Source of the DNA: a virus
Length of the DNA stretch: 39,488 bases
IMG/VR virus record: IMGVR_UViG_3300048592_000495
Coordinates: 1-39,488 of that record
Direction: 5' to 3' (one strand)
The first letter of the stretch is position 1; every line of letters starts with the position of its first letter. Shown here in pieces: positions 38,766-39,488 of this stretch. The translations under genes were made by a program, and so were the position numbers. The notes under the pieces are model-generated. The model did no database searches and was not told the origin of the DNA. It saw only the letters and a list, made by a program, of their open reading frames with translations.

Positions 38766-39080
38766 ATGAAAATAAAAGTAACAAAAGAAGGTCGCGAGGG
38801 TATCTTTATTCCGGAAAAAGAGAGCTTAATTGCTTGGATTAAAGAGCAAAAGTTTGAGCAGATACACAACTTTATACCTACTGCCAATATGATGTTGGGA
38901 GCAGATCACGACGTAGAAAGCGTCATAAAAGATATTGAGAAATCAGACCGCCTAGCAATTCTTACCGGAGACGCTCAAGCAAATAACCTCGGGCACGCAT
39001 TGTCTCTTATTTTTGAGAATAAAATGGAAATGTACGATATAGGCAAAATAACAGAGGAAGACTTGGATATAAAAATCTAA
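38766..39080 (+). CDS. Hypothetical protein, 104 aa
   Basis: Start chosen at ATG 38766, one base after the upstream stop, rather than the longer frame from 38730. Soluble alpha/beta protein (IPEKESLIAWIKEQKFEQ, DHDVESVIKDIEKSDRLAIL). No family recognised. Confidence 0.65.
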   Translation: MKIKVTKEGREGIFIPEKESLIAWIKEQKFEQIHNFIPTANMMLGADHDVESVIKDIEKSDRLAILTGDAQANNLGHALSLIFENKMEMYDIGKITEEDLDIKI

Positions 39081-39090
39081 TAAACGGCTT

Positions 39091-39423
39091 ATGAAAGATA
39101 CAGACTTCCGAAAATTAACTAAGAAACAAAAGCTTGAAATGAAGCCCGACTACAGTATGGGGCGTATTGAAGATTTAAAACGAGTACTGCTTATACCTAT
39201 AAAAAGGAAAATGAGTGGCTACGGTATGAGCGCTATTTTCGTAGAAACAAAGGACGGCTGGAAGCGAGTACCGGACTATGATTGTTTTAACTTTACTTTT
39301 TGGCAGCCGAAGCAGATTGTTACATTACGCGGAGACTTCGAGTATGGTGGCGTTGTTTTCTTTATGGCAGACCATACCGCGGCAAGTAGCCATTTTTACG
39401 GGGGTAGTTTTGATATAGGTTAG
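39091..39423 (+). CDS. Hypothetical protein, 110-113 aa
   Basis: Basic N-terminus (FRKLTKKQKLEM) and a beta-rich C-terminal half with VPDYDCFNFTFWQPKQ and GGVVFFMADHTAASSHFYGG. In this end copy TAG 39421-39423 stops it; in the left copy (1-88) the same codon is AAG and the protein gains Lys-Leu-Asp. The left version fits the gene spacing better, so the TAG is probably an end-of-contig error. Function unknown. Confidence 0.65.
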   Translation: MKDTDFRKLTKKQKLEMKPDYSMGRIEDLKRVLLIPIKRKMSGYGMSAIFVETKDGWKRVPDYDCFNFTFWQPKQIVTLRGDFEYGGVVFFMADHTAASSHFYGGSFDIG

Positions 39424-39488
39424 CTTGACTAATATGTGATTAGATAAAATTAAGGAGTGTGACCCTACTTTTTGGGAAAGACTCGAAA
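39345..39488. repeat. Terminal direct overlap, right copy
   Basis: Repeats 1-144 with two differences, both creating nonsense codons: TAG at 39421 in the gene from 39091, and TGA at 39437 two codons after the ATG (39434) of the methyltransferase-like gene. This argues that the right end holds read errors rather than a second functional copy. Confidence 0.9.

Overview
This window is a nearly complete or complete tailed-phage genome, about 39.3 kb once closed. The first 144 bases recur as the last 144 (two mismatches), so the sequence closes into a circle of 39,344 bases, and the cut falls inside a gene. Every convincing gene lies on the + strand. The genes use the standard code (TAA, TAG and TGA all act as stops, with many ATGA overlaps). 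The head genes point to a podovirus-like phage: an N4-gp56-type major capsid protein, a large P22/N4-like portal, a beta-propeller-like tail protein, no tail sheath, tube or tape-measure gene, and a 2476-residue polyvalent protein with a C-terminal LPD38-like region. The host is a peptidoglycan-containing bacterium, since amidase and lysozyme-like genes are present. A perfect match to the complement of the common bacterial 16S 3' end suggests a canonical anti-Shine-Dalgarno. Host identity cannot be fixed from the sequence; a Patescibacteria/CPR-type host is possible but is only a guess.

Layout. (1) 1-6750: a DNA-modification, counter-defence and packaging block. It holds a class I methyltransferase-like protein, a C5-cytosine-methyltransferase-like protein, an FtsK-gamma/terminase-small-subunit fusion, a 2H phosphoesterase, a peptide deformylase and the large terminase, with small unknown proteins between them. 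(2) 6751-7797: about 1 kb with no credible gene, packed with stem-loops, three intrinsic terminators, extended -10 promoters and DnaA-box-like sites. I read it as a cluster of small structured RNAs. (3) 7798-21473: virion genes, in order portal, scaffold, major capsid, SAP-domain protein, decoration-like protein, adaptor-like protein, glycine-rich adhesin, membrane proteins, propeller, fibre-like protein and coiled-coil virion protein. Several gene borders carry long stem-loops. (4) 21486-28916: the giant polyvalent protein (winged helix, adenine/cytosine-N methyltransferase, HExxH peptidase, LPD38), probably ejected with the DNA. (5) 28916-31337: lysis cassette with small membrane proteins, a SAR-like segment separated from a lysozyme-like domain by one in-frame TGA, a holin, an HExxH protein and an Amidase_3 endolysin. 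(6) 31338-37255: a strong-SD mini-gene, small proteins, and a recombination module (ERF annealing protein, YqaJ exonuclease, coiled-coil partner, Hjc-like PD-(D/E)XK nuclease). (7) 37256-39423: tiny zinc-knuckle and membrane proteins.

How the genes fit together. There is no recognisable polymerase, helicase, primase, integrase or repressor, so replication probably leans on the host. The recombination module and the enrichment of TTATNCACA sites fit that. Most genes lack a Shine-Dalgarno and start at short gaps in the form (a)tATG, while one 56-codon gene has a perfect SD in front of it and a 13-base complement of the 16S 3' end at its stop codon. Three promoters share a GCAAGCGGGCAAGCG element between or near the -35 and -10 boxes, which looks like a common operator. 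The items I would follow first are the structured-RNA cluster, the FtsK-gamma terminase, the 31.5-31.75 kb transcript and the shared operator.
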